This document shows, in pieces, positions 15,180-22,085 of a stretch of 22,105 nt of DNA. Source of the DNA: Neorhizobium sp. UBA3556 (GTDB lineage: Bacteria; Pseudomonadota; Alphaproteobacteria; Rhizobiales; Rhizobiaceae); contig DFNX01000011.1 in NCBI GenBank assembly GCA_002376235.1, positions 1 to 22,105 on the forward strand. Reading direction: 5' to 3'. Under the pieces are notes generated by a model. The model saw only the letters and a list, made by a program, of their open reading frames with translations, did no database searches and was not told the DNA's origin. Position numbers and translations under genes: made by a program. Numbering within the stretch: position 1 is the stretch's first letter; every line of letters begins with the position of its first letter.

Positions 15180-16115
15180 ATGATTTTCGAACTGGGCAAA
15201 ACCACAATTACCAAAATACCCGAGCTTGCGCTCGAAGGGGTGGATCCTCTTGGTTTGTTTCCGGGATCTGATGCGAATGAGGTCAGCCAGGCCATCAGCA
15301 CGCTTGGCAGTGATGCCGTCGACCATTCATCGGGTACGGTCAAGCAAAGCACCCACACGTGGCTCGTGCGAACGGAAGATCGCGTTATCCTGATCGACAC
15401 CGCGACAGGCAATGACAAGGAAGTTCCGTCCATCCCCGTGCTGGAGCACCTGAACGAACCCTTTCTTGATCACCTGAAGCGGATGTCGATATCACCGAAT
15501 GAAGTGACCGATGTCCTGATTACCCACATCCATGCCGATCATGTCGGATGGAACACCTATTTGGACAACGGGACGTGGAAACCGACCTTCCGCAACGCGA
15601 CGCACCATTTTTCCGGACTTGAACTGGACTACAACGCCGCCCTCTCTGCCGGAAACAGACCAGAGATCGATCGGTTGCTGGCTGGCGCTGCGCTCGGAAT
15701 GCCGCTGCATCCTCCAGCGGCCGGCGTCTATGAGGCAAGTGTAGTGCCGATCCTGAATGCAGGTCTCGCCAAGAGGCTGGAAGTTGGTGGCAATGAGCCA
15801 ATTCCTGGGTTCCAATACATAGGAACACCCGGTCACAGCCTCGATCATGCCTCCGTTATGTTCGAACATGCGGGCGAAATCGCATTGTTCTGGGGCGATG
15901 TCATGCATCACCCCCTGCAGTTGTCCAATCTTGAGTGGAATTCGTTATATTGCGAGTTTCCCGAGGCAGCCCGATCCGCACGCTTTAAAGCGCTCGAGAT
16001 CGCTGCCGATAGCGGCGCTCTGGTCTTCACAACACATTTCCCAGCGAGTTCTGTCGGTCGCGTCAAGCGCACGGACAGTGGCTATCGTTGGGTTCCGGAG
16101 CAAGGAAAAGCATGA
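15180..16115 (+). CDS. Metallo-beta-lactamase-fold hydrolase
   Basis: This 311-residue protein has a complete two-metal MBL site: HIHADH (116-121, the HxHxDH motif), H219 in TPGHSLDHAS, D240 in WGDVMHH and H286 in FTTHF. The pattern THIHADHVGWNT places it in the large group of MBL-fold hydrolases that includes lactonases (some of them quorum-quenching), esterases and phosphotriesterase-like enzymes. No signal peptide is seen. The start is the ATG at 15180, with AGGAG six bases upstream; a TTG at 15165 would extend it without support. The last bases overlap the next start (ATGATGA), so it is translationally coupled to an alpha/beta hydrolase. The pair probably acts on one ester or lactone substrate. 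The substrate itself is unknown. Confidence 0.87.
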   Translation: MIFELGKTTITKIPELALEGVDPLGLFPGSDANEVSQAISTLGSDAVDHSSGTVKQSTHTWLVRTEDRVILIDTATGNDKEVPSIPVLEHLNEPFLDHLKRMSISPNEVTDVLITHIHADHVGWNTYLDNGTWKPTFRNATHHFSGLELDYNAALSAGNRPEIDRLLAGAALGMPLHPPAAGVYEASVVPILNAGLAKRLEVGGNEPIPGFQYIGTPGHSLDHASVMFEHAGEIALFWGDVMHHPLQLSNLEWNSLYCEFPEAARSARFKALEIAADSGALVFTTHFPASSVGRVKRTDSGYRWVPEQGKA

Positions 16116-17083
16116 TGAAAAATCAACCGCAAGGCCGGTTACCCGGCGATCTCGAACAGCAAGACCTCACCATTGCCAGCCATGTTCCGGGCGTAGAGCT
16201 ATTCCTGCGAAACAAGCGCTTGAAAGTCCGCACAGCAGGTCGGGGTTCAGTTCTCCTGGTGCACGGTGCGACTTTCTCTTCTGTCAGCCTCTTTGATGTC
16301 GATGTCGGAACCGGTTCCTTTATGGACATGCTGGCACAAAAGGGTTTCGATGTCTGGGCACTGGATATTCGTGGGTATGGCGGATCCAGCCGGCTTCCCG
16401 TCATGTCGCAGGCCCCGTCAACCAGTGAGCCTCTCGTTCCCGCGATCGAAGCCGTCGATGATGTTTCGGCTGCAATGGCCCATATACGAAAGATCCGCGC
16501 GGTTGATCGGGTCGCTCTCATGGGAATGTCCTGGGGCGGCTCCATTGCCGGGATTTTCGCAAGTCGACATCCGGAAACTCTGAGCCACCTGGTCCTTATC
16601 GCCCCACTCTGGCTATCGGCGCACCCTCTTCGCATCGATTCCAGCGCTCCGATTATGACGCATCGCCTGGTCGACGTGAACGCTTACGAGGCCGGCTGGC
16701 TTTCACCTGTGCCTGAAGACAGGCGCGAGAGCGTTCTACCGGCAGGCTGGTTCGAGCGTTGGAGCGAGATGACCGAGGCGACAGACGCTGATGCTCCCGC
16801 CGGCAAGGTTCGTGCGCCGAGTGGTGCGGTCGCTGACGTGCGACGTTACTGGACAGCGGGCAAGCCGCTTTATGATCCAGCTTCGATTACGGCACCTGTC
16901 TTGATGGTCAGGGGTGAGTGGGATATTGACGTCACAAGGGAAATGGCCGGAGATCTTTTCGATCGCTTGACGCAAGCTCAGGCAAAAACCTGGATCGAGA
17001 TAGCCGAGGCCACCCATATGATCCTCATGGAACGGCCTCGGGAGGTTGTGACCGACGCGATAGCCACCTTCCTTAAAGACTGA
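16112..17083 (+). CDS. Alpha/beta hydrolase
   Basis: This 323-residue alpha/beta-fold hydrolase has an oxyanion strand at VLLVHGATFSS (48-58). The nucleophile elbow is GMSWGG, with Ser140. The acid is probably D271 in VRGEWDIDV, and the catalytic His is H302 in EATHMILMERP. A lid-like insertion lies between about residues 170 and 255. There is no signal peptide. The chosen ATG (16112) overlaps the stop of the MBL gene and has AAGGA 5 bp upstream; a longer frame from a TTG inside the MBL gene is unlikely. The family covers esterases, lactonases, C-C hydrolases and haloperoxidase-like enzymes, so the reaction cannot be named. Its neighbours are the MBL hydrolase (coupled) and a LysR regulator 62 bp downstream. 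Confidence 0.87.
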   Translation: MMKNQPQGRLPGDLEQQDLTIASHVPGVELFLRNKRLKVRTAGRGSVLLVHGATFSSVSLFDVDVGTGSFMDMLAQKGFDVWALDIRGYGGSSRLPVMSQAPSTSEPLVPAIEAVDDVSAAMAHIRKIRAVDRVALMGMSWGGSIAGIFASRHPETLSHLVLIAPLWLSAHPLRIDSSAPIMTHRLVDVNAYEAGWLSPVPEDRRESVLPAGWFERWSEMTEATDADAPAGKVRAPSGAVADVRRYWTAGKPLYDPASITAPVLMVRGEWDIDVTREMAGDLFDRLTQAQAKTWIEIAEATHMILMERPREVVTDAIATFLKD

Positions 17084-17108
17084 CGCGCGCTCGCAAGCCC
17101 TCGGATAA

Positions 17109-17128
17109 TTGGGATCATCTGATCCCAA
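17109..17128. promoter_or_regulatory. Perfect 9+9 bp inverted repeat before the LysR gene
   Basis: TTGGGATCA, two bases (TC), TGATCCCAA is a perfect inverted repeat 17 bp upstream of the LysR start codon and 25 bp after the alpha/beta hydrolase stop. The overall form (interrupted dyad containing T-N11-A) suits a LysR-type operator. It could also act as an RNA hairpin, but there is no T-tract and the loop is only 2 bases. A half-site TGATCCCA occurs at 14670-14677. Confidence 0.55.
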
Positions 17129-17145
17129 CCTGCTAAGGTCAGGAC

Positions 17146-18117
17146 ATGAGAAATATTAGTCACTTCAATCTGCGGTCCTTCGATCTCAATCTGCTGATTG
17201 CCTTCGATGCCCTCATGAAGGATCGAAGTGTGACAAAGGCGGCAATCCGCCTTAAGGTCCAGCAACCTGCGCTCAGTCATCATCTATCGACGCTGCGCGT
17301 GCTGCTGGACGACGATTTGTTCATCCGTGTCGGAAACGATATGAGGCCAACGGCCAAGGCCGAGGCTCTTGCCGACGGGGTTGCGCAAATACTGGCGGCG
17401 GCCGAAAGTTTGATCCTGGCGCAGGATACTTTCGATCCCGCTTCCTCCGACCGCATTTTCCAGATCGGGTTTTCCTGTGAGGAACTGCTTATTCTGCCCG
17501 AACTTTCCGAGCGCATGCAGGGACGTGCGCCAGACATTCGCTTCGTTGCACGGCGCCTCGAATCCGGACAGGCCAGTGAGCAGCTCGACAACGGGCAACT
17601 GGACGTCGCGATCGGATGTTACCCTCCGGCACCACGCCGCTATGAACACACGAAGCTCTTCTCGCAGCAGCTGGCATGTTGTTACAATCCGGATCTGTTC
17701 GACGCTCAGGGCAACATTGACCGTGAGGCCTACCTGTCCGGACGTCATGTCTTCGTCTCCGAAGCCGGTGATCTGGAGGGCTGTATCGGCAGCATGCTGA
17801 GCAATGTCGGTCATCGCCTGAATATCGTTCTCGGAGTGCCGGAATACCTTACAGCGCTTGCTGCAGCGATGACGGCGCCGCTTCTTGTGACACTGCCGAT
17901 GCAGATCGCGCGGCGATATGCATCGATCTTCAAGTTGAAGACGCAATTGGCCCCGATTGATCTCGATCTGCCGCCGGTTTCACTGATATGGGCCAAGCGC
18001 GCCGCGTCCGACAAGGCGACGACCTGGCTTCGTGAAGAGATTATTGCGGCTTGCGCGAGCAGAAACGATCGACTGATCTCGTTCCCAAGCCCACGGGCAT
18101 CAGCGAGTTCCGCCTAG
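17146..18117 (+). CDS. LysR-family transcriptional regulator
   Basis: This 323-residue regulator has an N-terminal winged helix-turn-helix (FDLNLLIAFDALMKDRSVTK, then AAIRLKVQQPALSHHLSTLR), followed by a substrate-binding-like effector domain. The start of the HTH, with LRSFDLNLLIAFDALM, resembles the NodD/PcpR/NahR-like branch that often controls aromatic or signal-molecule genes; this sub-grouping is only an impression. AAGG sits 7 bp before the ATG. The gene is on the same strand as the MBL and alpha/beta hydrolase genes and probably regulates them and itself through the adjacent inverted repeat. It converges with the AraC gene, with 21 bp between the stops. Confidence 0.9.
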   Translation: MRNISHFNLRSFDLNLLIAFDALMKDRSVTKAAIRLKVQQPALSHHLSTLRVLLDDDLFIRVGNDMRPTAKAEALADGVAQILAAAESLILAQDTFDPASSDRIFQIGFSCEELLILPELSERMQGRAPDIRFVARRLESGQASEQLDNGQLDVAIGCYPPAPRRYEHTKLFSQQLACCYNPDLFDAQGNIDREAYLSGRHVFVSEAGDLEGCIGSMLSNVGHRLNIVLGVPEYLTALAAAMTAPLLVTLPMQIARRYASIFKLKTQLAPIDLDLPPVSLIWAKRAASDKATTWLREEIIAACASRNDRLISFPSPRASASSA

Positions 18118-18138
18118 CCGACAAAGGCGAAGCCGAGT

Positions 18139-18948
18139 TCAGCTTTTTTCATTCTCGAGGTGATCCGGCGACATCCGGTGGTCGAAATATCGGGCCGGCG
18201 TAACCCCGAAATGGTTGCGAAACAGATCTATGAAGCCGCTTACAGTCTCGTATCCAAGGTCAAGAGCGACGCTGGTGACTGAATTGCCGCCGGCCAGCAA
18301 TTCAAGCGACCGGAGCAAAACGGCGCGCTGACGCCAAGTTCTCAATGTCAGCCCGGTCTCCTGGCTGAACTTTCGGCTCAAGGTTCGAGGCGCCATGCCC
18401 GCCTCCCTCGCACATTGCTGAAATCCCAGCCTTTCCGCGGGGTCATCGGCAATCATTTTGGCAAGCCTTGCAAGTTGCGGGTCGCGGGGCATAGGCAATG
18501 TCAGCCTATCTTCGGGCAGGGCTTCGATCTCATCAAGAATGACATTCGAAATGTTCGCCTTTCGCGACAGCGCCATGTCGTCACCCCAGGTGCTCGCACG
18601 CAGGATCGCTTCACGCAGCAGGTCTGAAAGTCGAATGATGCATGGGTGAGGCGGGAGGCGTGTGCAAACGGCTTCTGCGATATAGACACTCCACCCATCA
18701 AAGGGGCCATGCGACGAAAGTTCGTGTTGGACATGCGGAGGAATCCAGATTGCACTGATCGGCGGCACAGCCGACCGAAGGTGGTCGCTGGTGATGCTGA
18801 CGAGGCCCGAAACTGTCCCCAGCAACTGGCCGCAGGAATGCGCGTGCCGCAAAGTTCGGCGCGGCGAGGCTTGGCGCAATCGGCCGCCGACGATGCTGCA
18901 ACTGGAAAAATCTTGCAGCCGGTGAGAATCAACAAAAGGAAACGACAT
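18139..18948 (-). CDS. AraC-family transcriptional regulator
   Basis: This 269-residue regulator has an N-terminal cupin-like sensor half and a C-terminal double helix-turn-helix. The N-terminal half shows RHAHSCGQLLGTVSGLVSIT, VPPISAIWIPPHVQHELSSH and similar short beta-strand segments. The C-terminal half (about residues 165-258) shows RLGFQQCAREAGMAPRTLSR, KFSQETGLTLRTWRQR, and SVTSVALDLGYETVSGFIDL with FRNHFGVTPARYF. This layout matches small AraC proteins that control a divergent neighbour. No strong ribosome binding site precedes the ATG. The divergent SnoaL-like gene, 95 bp away, is the obvious candidate target, with a long imperfect palindrome in between. Confidence 0.92.
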   Translation of the reverse strand: MSFPFVDSHRLQDFSSCSIVGGRLRQASPRRTLRHAHSCGQLLGTVSGLVSITSDHLRSAVPPISAIWIPPHVQHELSSHGPFDGWSVYIAEAVCTRLPPHPCIIRLSDLLREAILRASTWGDDMALSRKANISNVILDEIEALPEDRLTLPMPRDPQLARLAKMIADDPAERLGFQQCAREAGMAPRTLSRKFSQETGLTLRTWRQRAVLLRSLELLAGGNSVTSVALDLGYETVSGFIDLFRNHFGVTPARYFDHRMSPDHLENEKS

Positions 18949-19000
18949 GGCATCAACGACGTATTGATTGGCTGCGATACGTTAGTGCGGCCGCGCCGGA

Positions 19001-19027
19001 TTAGCTACGGTGATTTACCGTAACTAA
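19001..19027. promoter_or_regulatory. 27-bp imperfect palindrome between AraC and SnoaL-like genes
   Basis: TTAG-C-TACGGT, five bases (gattt), ACCGTA-A-CTAA gives 11-base arms with one mismatch. It lies just upstream of the SnoaL-like gene's ribosome binding site. It may be an operator blocking that gene, or an mRNA hairpin in its leader. Confidence 0.5.
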
Positions 19028-19043
19028 ACAAGAGGAGCCACAG

Positions 19044-19457
19044 ATGCAGACGCAAAACACAATGGGATCGGAAGAGGTTCGGAGCTTTCTGGAAGAGTTC
19101 TTCAGGCTGTTTGCGGATCCGTCCATTAGCGCCGATGTGTTCGGGCGCCTGATGACGCCCGACTATGTTCAGCGTGTGGACGGGATCGAGCTGGACTTCG
19201 CGGGCTTCATTGCCCACCGCACCAAACTGTTGGAGGCTCTCTCGGACATGAAGGTCACCTTTGAGCACTACGTTGGTGATGGTCGCTCGGCTGCAACCGT
19301 CCACCTGGCAGATGTGGTCAAGAAAAATGGCGATAAGGTTCAGCTCAAGGTCATCGCATTTTACCAGCTCAAAGATCGGCGTCTCAGCTATGTGGAAGAG
19401 CTGACTTTTTTGGTTGCAGGGAGCCATGAAGACAAGAATCTTGGGTCGGCACTGTAA
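19044..19457 (+). CDS. SnoaL-like (NTF2-fold) small protein
   Basis: The product is 137 residues with the look of the SnoaL/NTF2-like superfamily. A helical start (EEVRSFLEEFFRLFADPSIS) is followed by LMTPDYVQRVDGIELDFAGF and beta-rich segments (VTFEHYVGDGRSAATVHLAD, VIAFYQLKDRRLSYVEELTF). Members are small cone-shaped proteins that act as cyclases, isomerases, hydrolases or binding proteins, so no reaction can be given. AGGAG lies 6 bp upstream of the ATG. It is divergent from an AraC regulator. The stop is about 10 bp before the edge of a truncated IS, so any downstream operon partner has probably been lost. Confidence 0.75.
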   Translation: MQTQNTMGSEEVRSFLEEFFRLFADPSISADVFGRLMTPDYVQRVDGIELDFAGFIAHRTKLLEALSDMKVTFEHYVGDGRSAATVHLADVVKKNGDKVQLKVIAFYQLKDRRLSYVEELTFLVAGSHEDKNLGSAL

Positions 19458-19465
19458 CGTTTATT

Positions 19466-19851
19466 GTGAGGGCAACTGCTTGCGCATCAGGCGTTTGGCT
19501 GCCTTGGCATTGCCGCGGCTTTGCACCAGAACCTCAAGGACAAATCCGTCCTGATCAACGGCGCGCCACAATCAATGCTTCTTGCCACGGATCGAAACAA
19601 CGACTTCATCAAGGTGCCATTTATCTCCGAACCGGCCAGAAGATCTGGTGTCGGATCTCATTGGCGAAGTTTCGTCCGAATTTTTCCACCCACAGCCGGA
19701 CCGTCTGATGCGAGACGATGATGCCTCGGGCCGCCAGCATGTCCTCGACGATCCGCAGGCTCAGCGGAAAGCGGAGATACAGCCACACCGCGTAGGCGAT
19801 GATTTCAGCCGGATAGCGGTGGCGGCGGTAGAGAGGATCTCGATTGGTCAT
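19466..19851 (-). pseudogene. IS6-family transposase remnant (frameshift, stop, truncation)
   Basis: The frame begins MTNRDPLYRRHRYPAEIIAY and matches the intact transposase through FGRNFANEIR. A frameshift near 19640-19660 then diverts it to a stop at 19621. In the shifted frame the matching protein resumes (RSSGRFGDKWHLDEVV), but a TGA at 19572-19574 replaces the Trp of the expected KHWLWRAVD. Similarity then continues to about LMRK before the sequence is cut. The catalytic first Asp is encoded but the second Asp and the Glu are lost, so it is inactive. About 11 differences in the first 67 residues show that it is an older, separate isoform. Confidence 0.85.
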
Positions 19852-19900
19852 GGCCGAACATCACACATCGAGATCCAGACTTCGTTAAGTTGACGATGCC
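19466..19900 (-). mobile_element. Truncated IS6-family insertion sequence
   Basis: The right end is intact: the complement of ggcatcgtcaacttaacgaa finishes at 19900, the same terminal repeat as in the complete copy at 9912. The left half is missing. Similarity to the complete element stops near 19466, so the 3' part of the transposase gene and the other terminal repeat are gone. The element cannot move alone but keeps one end. Confidence 0.85.
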
Positions 19901-19932
19901 GACCCGGCCAATAGGGGATTGCAGGAATTCGA

Positions 19933-20200
19933 CTACTTCAGCTTTTCGACATCCGGTAGTGACCACTACTTGTCGAAGAAGTGCTCGGTCGGGCCGTAGA
20001 AGCGGAAGTAGGCAAACCATCCATTTTTCGGGTTCGTCTGGCCCCAGTTGGTTTCATGTCCCTTCGGCGGGGTCGGACCAAAGTAAACATCGATCGAACC
20101 ATCGTCGTTTTTGACGATATCTTCCTTTCGCGATGAAATGTCTGGCCGCCCCTGCTCGGTCACCGGCATCTGGCGGGTCGATTGGGGGCGTTTGCGGGAG
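19933..20200 (-). pseudogene. DUF1214-domain protein, C-terminal remnant
   Basis: The minus strand encodes NDDGSIDVYFGPTPPKGHET, NWGQTNPKNGWFAYFRFYGP and TEHFFDK. This is the characteristic end of DUF1254/DUF1214 proteins, which are of unknown function. A TAG at 19966-19968 interrupts it, after which the typical final residues follow in the same frame (WSLPDVEKLK) to a second TAG at 19933-19935. The large N-terminal part is missing, with similarity fading around 20170-20210, next to the Lrp gene's 3' end. The remnant sits between the truncated IS and the Lrp gene and is a gene fragment left by rearrangement. The right border is approximate. Confidence 0.72.
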
Positions 20201-20234
20201 GGGGCGAAATCCTACGCTAAGGCTTGGTGGAGGA

Positions 20235-20705
20235 TTACAGTGCCAATGGTAATTCGAAACTTCGCTTGAGGGTTTCCATTGGAACATCCGTTTTGACGTT
20301 CAGCACGCTCGCGATACGGGTCAGATGGTCTGCTTGGAACCGCCAATAGCTGTGAAGATCTGCGGTGACGATACGTAGGATGGCGTCGCATTCTCCGGTG
20401 GTCAGGTAGCATTCCATGACTTCCGGTAGGCGCCTGACAGCTTCTGCAAATTGAAGGGTGACTTGTGCATCTTGCGTTTTGAACCAGACGCGGGCAAATA
20501 CCGTCAGGCCTGCACCCACTTTGGTCGGATCAAGAACGGCAACGTAGCGATCAATGATACCCGCCTCTTCCAAAAGTCGAACTCGGCGCAGACACGGTGA
20601 AGGAGACAGCCCCACCTCTTTCGCCAGGTCGATATTGGAAATGCGTCCATCCCGCTGAAGTACCTTCAGAATACGCCGATCAATTTCGTCTAAATTGAAT
20701 GGCAC
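20235..20705 (-). CDS. Lrp/AsnC-family transcriptional regulator
   Basis: This 156-residue regulator has an N-terminal helix-turn-helix (LDEIDRRILKVLQRDGRISN, then IDLAKEVGLSPSPCLRRVRL) and a C-terminal RAM/AsnC ligand-binding domain (VFARVWFKTQDAQVTLQFAE, ECDAILRIVTADLHSYWRFQ). Family members sense amino acids and control their metabolism. The start is the GTG at 20705, with GGGAG 7 bp upstream. A TTG further upstream would add an unsupported leader. The gene is divergent from an argininosuccinate synthase gene, which it most likely regulates in response to arginine or a related amino acid. Confidence 0.9.
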   Translation of the reverse strand: MPFNLDEIDRRILKVLQRDGRISNIDLAKEVGLSPSPCLRRVRLLEEAGIIDRYVAVLDPTKVGAGLTVFARVWFKTQDAQVTLQFAEAVRRLPEVMECYLTTGECDAILRIVTADLHSYWRFQADHLTRIASVLNVKTDVPMETLKRSFELPLAL

Positions 20706-20732
20706 AATATGGCTCCCTATCCGCAATTTATA

Positions 20733-20743
20733 GCATAATATGC
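20733..20743. promoter_or_regulatory. Candidate Lrp/AsnC-type operator
   Basis: GCATAATATGC is a perfect palindrome around a central A, set in A/T-rich DNA between the divergent Lrp-type and argG genes. Lrp-family sites are typically A/T-centred short dyads of this type. It lies 28 bp from the Lrp start codon, compatible with autoregulation. Confidence 0.45.
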
Positions 20744-20831
20744 CAAACTATCTCGTATACTTGATCTCTTTGCAATCTCATTGCGCGTAGATTGGCCTAT
20801 CGTTTTCATATTCAATATGAAGGCGAAGGTG

Positions 20832-22079
20832 ATGATGAAAAAGGTCAAGAAGATCGTGCTGTCCTACTCCGGAGGTCTGGACACCTCCATCATTCTCAAG
20901 TGGCTTCGGGACACGTATCATTGCGAGGTGGTCACCTTCACGGCGGATCTTGGCCAGGACGAGGAGCTAGAACCAGTACGCGAAAAGGCCGAGAGTCTTG
21001 GCGTCAAAGACATCCCTATTGTCGATGTTCGAGAGGAATTCGTTCGCGATTTCGTCTTTCCGATGTTTCGGGCCAATACGCTCTATGAAGGGCAATATCT
21101 GCTTGGTTCGTCTATTGCGCGACCGCTGATCGCCAAGCATCTCGTCAACATAGCGAAGGAGGTTGGCGCCGACGCCATCGCCCATGGCGCCACCGGCAAG
21201 GGCAATGATCAGGTACGCTTCGAACTGGCAACAAATGCGCTCGATCCGTCGATCAAAATTATCGCTCCCTGGCGCGAGTGGGATATTCAATCGCGCATGC
21301 AGTTGATCGAGTATGCCGAAAGGCATCAGATCGCTATTCCGAAGGACAAGCGCGGAGAAGCTCCCTTCTCGACTGATGCGAACCTCCTGCACACTTCCAC
21401 GGAAGGAAAGATACTGGAGGCCCCGTCGGAGATCGCACCTGCCTATGTCTATCAGCGAACGGTTGACCCTCTGGATGCGCCGAACGAACCCGAGACCGTC
21501 GTTATAGGCTTTGAGAAAGGCGATGCAGTTTCCGTGAATGGCAACGCCCGAACGCCTGCTGCACTTCTGACAGAACTCAACAGGTTGGGCGGCAAGCATG
21601 GGATCGGGAGGGTTGATCTGGTTGAGAACCGGTTCGTCGGGATGAAATCCCGTGGTGTCTATGAGACGCCCGGCGGCACGGTCTTGCTCGCTGCTCATCG
21701 CGGCATTGAATCCATCACGGTCGATCGCGCTGCGGCTCATCTAAAGGACGAGCTCATGCCCCGCTACGCCGCGCTGATCTATAACGGCTTCTGGTTTTCC
21801 CCGGAGCGGAAGATGCTGCAGGCCTTGATCGATCAGAGCCAAACCTATGTCAGCGGCGAGGTCACGCTCAGGCTCTACAAGGGCTCAGCAAACGTGGTAG
21901 CCCTCACTTCGGTCGGATCGCTCTATTCGATGGATCTCGTTACCTTCGAAGAGGGTTCGGGTACGTACGACCATCATGATGCCGAAGGCTTCATCAAGCT
22001 CACCGGTCTGCGTCTGAAAAGCTGGGCTGCCCGCAATGGTAAAGCGCGGCCGGGCCTCGGCGGATCAGAGATTATGTAG
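20832..22079 (+). CDS. argG: Argininosuccinate synthase
   Basis: This 415-residue enzyme joins citrulline and aspartate with ATP to give argininosuccinate, the next-to-last step of arginine synthesis. The PP-loop ATP motif SYSGGLDTS is at residues 11-19. Other hallmarks are FTADLGQ, GATGKGNDQVRFEL, GEAPFSTDANLLHTSTEGK and NRFVGMKSRGVYETPGGT. The start ATG at 20832 (or the adjacent one at 20835) has GAAGG 8 bp upstream; frames from 20781 or 20817 lack such a site. Length and both ends look complete. Because it lies among mobile DNA with its own Lrp regulator, it is probably an extra copy besides a housekeeping argG; this cannot be tested here. An IS end begins 6 bp after the stop, so any downstream partners are separated from it. 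Confidence 0.93.
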   Translation: MMKKVKKIVLSYSGGLDTSIILKWLRDTYHCEVVTFTADLGQDEELEPVREKAESLGVKDIPIVDVREEFVRDFVFPMFRANTLYEGQYLLGSSIARPLIAKHLVNIAKEVGADAIAHGATGKGNDQVRFELATNALDPSIKIIAPWREWDIQSRMQLIEYAERHQIAIPKDKRGEAPFSTDANLLHTSTEGKILEAPSEIAPAYVYQRTVDPLDAPNEPETVVIGFEKGDAVSVNGNARTPAALLTELNRLGGKHGIGRVDLVENRFVGMKSRGVYETPGGTVLLAAHRGIESITVDRAAAHLKDELMPRYAALIYNGFWFSPERKMLQALIDQSQTYVSGEVTLRLYKGSANVVALTSVGSLYSMDLVTFEEGSGTYDHHDAEGFIKLTGLRLKSWAARNGKARPGLGGSEIM

Positions 22080-22085
22080 GGTTTC

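Noticed and set aside
18118..18140. Bidirectional terminator between the convergent LysR and AraC genes.
   Set aside because: A run of six T is present, but the only stem before it is 4 bp (AAGC/GCTT), too weak to call a terminator.
14695..20000. Possible stop-codon recoding: two TGA codons replace expected Trp (14776-14778, 19572-19574) and one TAG lies in a conserved tail (19966-19968).
   Set aside because: All three affected genes are also truncated and one is frameshifted, TGA and TAG both serve as normal stops for intact genes in the window, and no recoding element is visible. Ordinary pseudogene decay explains it.
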